A DNA stretch of 64,000 bases from Sphingomonas endolithica (GTDB taxonomy: Bacteria > Pseudomonadota > Alphaproteobacteria > Sphingomonadales > Sphingomonadaceae), in the NCBI RefSeq assembly GCF_025231525.1, contig NZ_CP103057.1, positions 3,048,501-3,112,500 on the forward strand. The letters are read 5' to 3'. The position numbers and the translations under genes were made by a program. Shown piece by piece: positions 61,753-64,000 of the stretch (positions are counted from its first letter, which is position 1; the number at the start of each line of letters is the position of its first letter). Under the pieces are notes generated by a model that worked only from the letters and a program-made list of their open reading frames with translations, was not told the DNA's origin and searched no databases.

Positions 61753-62744
61753 CGCAGCGCAGACGTCCGCGCGATCGCCGCCGTCAGCAAGGCCAGCCGC
61801 TGCCTTGCCTCGGGATGGGTCGAGGCAAGCGCCCCTGCCATGCCATTGGTCTTGAGCAAGCCGGCCATGAACGACGCGGCCCCACCCAGATCGTACCCCG
61901 CGGCACCCGTCATGCGCACGGCGTAGGAATCCGCCTCCACCTCCGCTGCCCGCACCGCCGCCAGGCCGACCGACGAGACCGGCAGCAACGTGTTTTCCGA
62001 GACCCCGGCCAGCGCCAGCCGTCGGCGGTGATGCAGCAGGTTGTGCGCCAGTTCATGCGCGATCACCAAAGCGAGATCGTCATCGCTCGGGCACCGCGCA
62101 ACGATCGCGTCGGTCACCATCACGCGCGCGCCATCGGCCCAGGCGTTCACGTCCGCACCGGGAACGAGCTGGACGTCGGACGGACACCCTAGCGCCCCCG
62201 TGAAGTGTATGTCCCGCCGCATTCCCCCTGAGATGACGCTGAGCGTAACGGCCCCGTGGCGCAGCTCTTCATCGATGACCCGCCGTGCCTGGTCCACGAA
62301 TGCCATGGTTGGCGCACCCTCCGGAGTAACGACGGTGGCGAGCGGCCGGCCGTTCACCGCCTCCAACTGATCCCCCGCGCGCAATCCGGCGTTCGCCGCC
62401 GGACTGCTGCCTGCCACCGCCATCACCCCGATCCGCGACCCCAGCTCATAAGCGTTTGCCGCGCCCGGGCGGTCGAGGGGCGCATATTGCGCGAGATCGT
62501 GCGGCATGAACCCGGCCTGCGGCGCCGCCGCCGCGCGGCAAAGCGGTCGGTTCGCGATGGCGAGCTTGTACGCGACACTCGCTACCCGGGCCTGCTGGAT
62601 GCGCAGATTGTCGAACCGGTTCGGGGAAGATGCGGCAGCCGAGCCACTCCAGGTCAACGCGACCAAGGCAAGTACGGCATGTCTACAATAGAAGACGGCA
62701 CGCCCGACGAGAATCGCGGAAGCTACAGGAAATGGTAAACGCAT
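61749..62744 (-). CDS. M48-family metalloprotease with PDZ domain
   Basis: A 331-residue exported protein. A signal peptide or anchor (VLALVALTWSGSAAAS) is followed by a PDZ-like domain (SSPAANAGLRAGDQLEAVNG) and a zinc protease core: VIAHELAHNLLHH (HExxH) and EVEADSYAV (third ligand Glu). A periplasmic zinc protease is likely; its substrate is unknown. Overlaps the convergent L,D-transpeptidase gene by four bases. Confidence 0.88.
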   Translation of the reverse strand: MRLPFPVASAILVGRAVFYCRHAVLALVALTWSGSAAASSPNRFDNLRIQQARVASVAYKLAIANRPLCRAAAAPQAGFMPHDLAQYAPLDRPGAANAYELGSRIGVMAVAGSSPAANAGLRAGDQLEAVNGRPLATVVTPEGAPTMAFVDQARRVIDEELRHGAVTLSVISGGMRRDIHFTGALGCPSDVQLVPGADVNAWADGARVMVTDAIVARCPSDDDLALVIAHELAHNLLHHRRRLALAGVSENTLLPVSSVGLAAVRAAEVEADSYAVRMTGAAGYDLGGAASFMAGLLKTNGMAGALASTHPEARQRLALLTAAIARTSALR

Positions 62745-62885
62745 TCCTAACGTTACGGTAGTTCTCGGCGCCTCGTAACCGGGCGCGCCGCTGTAAATTC
62801 GGGCTGTGCCGCTGCGACACGATGTAACGTGTTGTTAATCATAAAGCGCTCGAACGTGCCTTGTTCAGCCCATTCACCCCAGAAC

Positions 62886-63152
62886 GTCACCCCGGACTAG
62901 TTCCGGGGTCCACCGTGGCGCATGCTCTGCCTTCAAGTACGATCCCCATCGAAAGCCGCTTGGTGGACCCCGGCGCCGGTCGGCAACTATCCCGTTCGAG
63001 CATAATTCGTCATCCCCGCGCAGGCGGGGATCCATAAACTCGGGGGTCAGGACTTCAGGCGGAAAGCAAACCGGTATGGATCCCCGCCTGCGCGGGGATG
63101 ACGTGGTAGTACATGTCTAAGCGGTACAATCACCGAACAGGTCCGGGGTGCC
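62886..63152. repeat. Composite palindromic element, copy D (267 bp)
   Basis: The inner arms 63009-63035 and 63076-63102 are a perfect 27-bp inverted repeat, as in copy A, with a nearly identical spacer and right flank to the outer right arm at 63135-63152. The left outer part (62886-62971) has diverged and holds its own pairing GGGGTCCACC with GGTGGACCCC. The whole 465-bp gap between the M48 and flavoprotein genes has no gene. Confidence 0.85.
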
Positions 63153-63209
63153 GGCTTGGCTAATGCCGATCCTTATCAGCTAACGCGGGGCAAGCGCCCG
63201 ACCCCAGCC

Positions 63210-64000
63210 TCACCCGCGCACGAGCCCGGCCAGCGGGCGCGCAACATCCGCAAGCGGCGCGACCTCCGCCACAACCCGCTCCAGCACCAGCTTGCGCCCC
63301 TGCACGAAATCCTTGGTCGCGTTCACGCAATCGAGCGCGATCACGCGGCCCTGCTTGAGATAGACGACCGAAAAACTCCGCGCCCCAGGATCGCCGCGCA
63401 AAACGGTCGCATCGAACCCGGTCGACAGGCCCACGGTCTGCAGCTTCAGATCATATTGGTTGGACCAGAACCACGGCACGGCGTAATAGGCCACCGCCTG
63501 GCCGAGAATGGTCTTGGATGCGACGCTCGCCTGGTCATTGGCGTTCTGAACCGATTCGATGCGAACATCGGCGCCCTCGGCAAAGCGGTTGGCGTGGAGC
63601 GCGCAATCGCCGACGGCAAAGACATGGGGCAGGGTGGTGCGGCACTGGCCATCCACCGACACGCCGTTGCCCCCTACGGCACCCGCCGCCAGCAACGGCT
63701 CGACCGCAGGCACGATGCCGATGCCGACGACCACCAGATCCGCCGGGAGCAGTTCGCCATCGGCCAGCCGAACGCCGGTCACGCGGCTGCCATCGCCTTC
63801 GATGCAGGAAACCATTGCCCCCAGCCGCACGTCGACACCATGCGCCCGGTGTTCGGCCTCGTAGAAACGCGACAGCGGCTCGCCGGCCACGCGCGCCAGC
63901 ACGCGGTCCAGCGCTTCCAGCAGGCGCACATGCTTGCCAAGCTTGGTCATCACCGCCGCGGCCTCCAGGCCGATATAACCGCCGCCGATCACCACGGCGT
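63210..64000 (-). CDS. FAD/NAD-dependent ferredoxin (rubredoxin) reductase, partial
   Basis: The C-terminal 263 residues of a flavoprotein whose start lies beyond the right edge. [20 protein letters not shown] is the NAD(P)H-binding motif, and [15 protein letters not shown] is the second FAD-binding motif. [20 protein letters not shown] (here [10 protein letters not shown]) and [17 protein letters not shown] are typical of ferredoxin reductases of oxygenase or P450 systems. It would reduce a ferredoxin with NADH. Confidence 0.92.
   Translation of the reverse strand, partial: AVVIGGGYIGLEAAAVMTKLGKHVRLLEALDRVLARVAGEPLSRFYEAEHRAHGVDVRLGAMVSCIEGDGSRVTGVRLADGELLPADLVVVGIGIVPAVEPLLAAGAVGGNGVSVDGQCRTTLPHVFAVGDCALHANRFAEGADVRIESVQNANDQASVASKTILGQAVAYYAVPWFWSNQYDLKLQTVGLSTGFDATVLRGDPGARSFSVVYLKQGRVIALDCVNATKDFVQGRKLVLERVVAEVAPLADVARPLAGLVRG

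Overview
The window is a chromosomal segment of a GC-rich alphaproteobacterium, most likely a sphingomonad (Sphingomonas or a close relative). The evidence is gene content: an NDUFS4-type complex I subunit, the proteobacterial sortase with its VIT/vWA target, LemA and TPM-domain genes, DCC and DUF427 proteins, MerC, several TonB-linked genes, and families of short palindromic intergenic repeats. All calls come from reading the sequence; no database search was run.

Layout. 1-14,100 is core housekeeping: the end of an Rrf2 regulator, mscL, lemA with two TPM-domain genes and a NUDIX hydrolase, a complex I subunit, hrpB, a CDF metal exporter, DUF808, SirB1-like, SleB-like hydrolase, UbiB/ABC1 kinase, DUF427 and DCC proteins. 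14,500-18,200 is damaged: a frameshifted FecI-type sigma factor, a FecR stump and an SDR gene that meet at one breakpoint, a LysR gene and an IS110-family element. 18,200-28,500 mixes small membrane proteins, the sortase/target pair, an XRE regulator, an Excalibur nuclease, an ArsR/desaturase locus containing a gene split by an in-frame TAG, and a methyltransferase. 28,847-35,890 is a metal or siderophore uptake locus: TonB-dependent receptor, two DUF3526-like ABC permeases, an ATPase and TonB in one operon, divergent from merC, with a similar 15-bp dyad in front of both units.

36,815-47,388 is an integrated element of about 10.5 kb. It is bounded by a 45-bp direct repeat that is the 3' part of a tRNA-Arg(CCG) gene. 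It carries a tyrosine integrase, an AlpA-like protein, a possible replication protein, an HK97-type major capsid protein, a gp10-like protein, many small ORFs and a less GC-rich OLD-family ATPase/TOPRIM nuclease with an HTH partner. No terminase, portal or tail genes are visible, so it looks like a phage satellite or a remnant carrying a likely defence gene.

47,400-64,000 returns to core and envelope genes: nth, dapB, a potassium channel, xth, an acyltransferase-like hydrolase, an NTF2-like protein, a large DegT aminotransferase/flavoprotein fusion followed by a family 2 glycosyltransferase, a two-partner secretion pair (TpsB, TpsA) followed by an L,D-transpeptidase, an M48 protease with a PDZ domain, and a partial ferredoxin-reductase-type flavoprotein. 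Palindromic repeats recur between genes; one lies in frame inside hrpB and another forms the C-terminus of the SleB-like gene.
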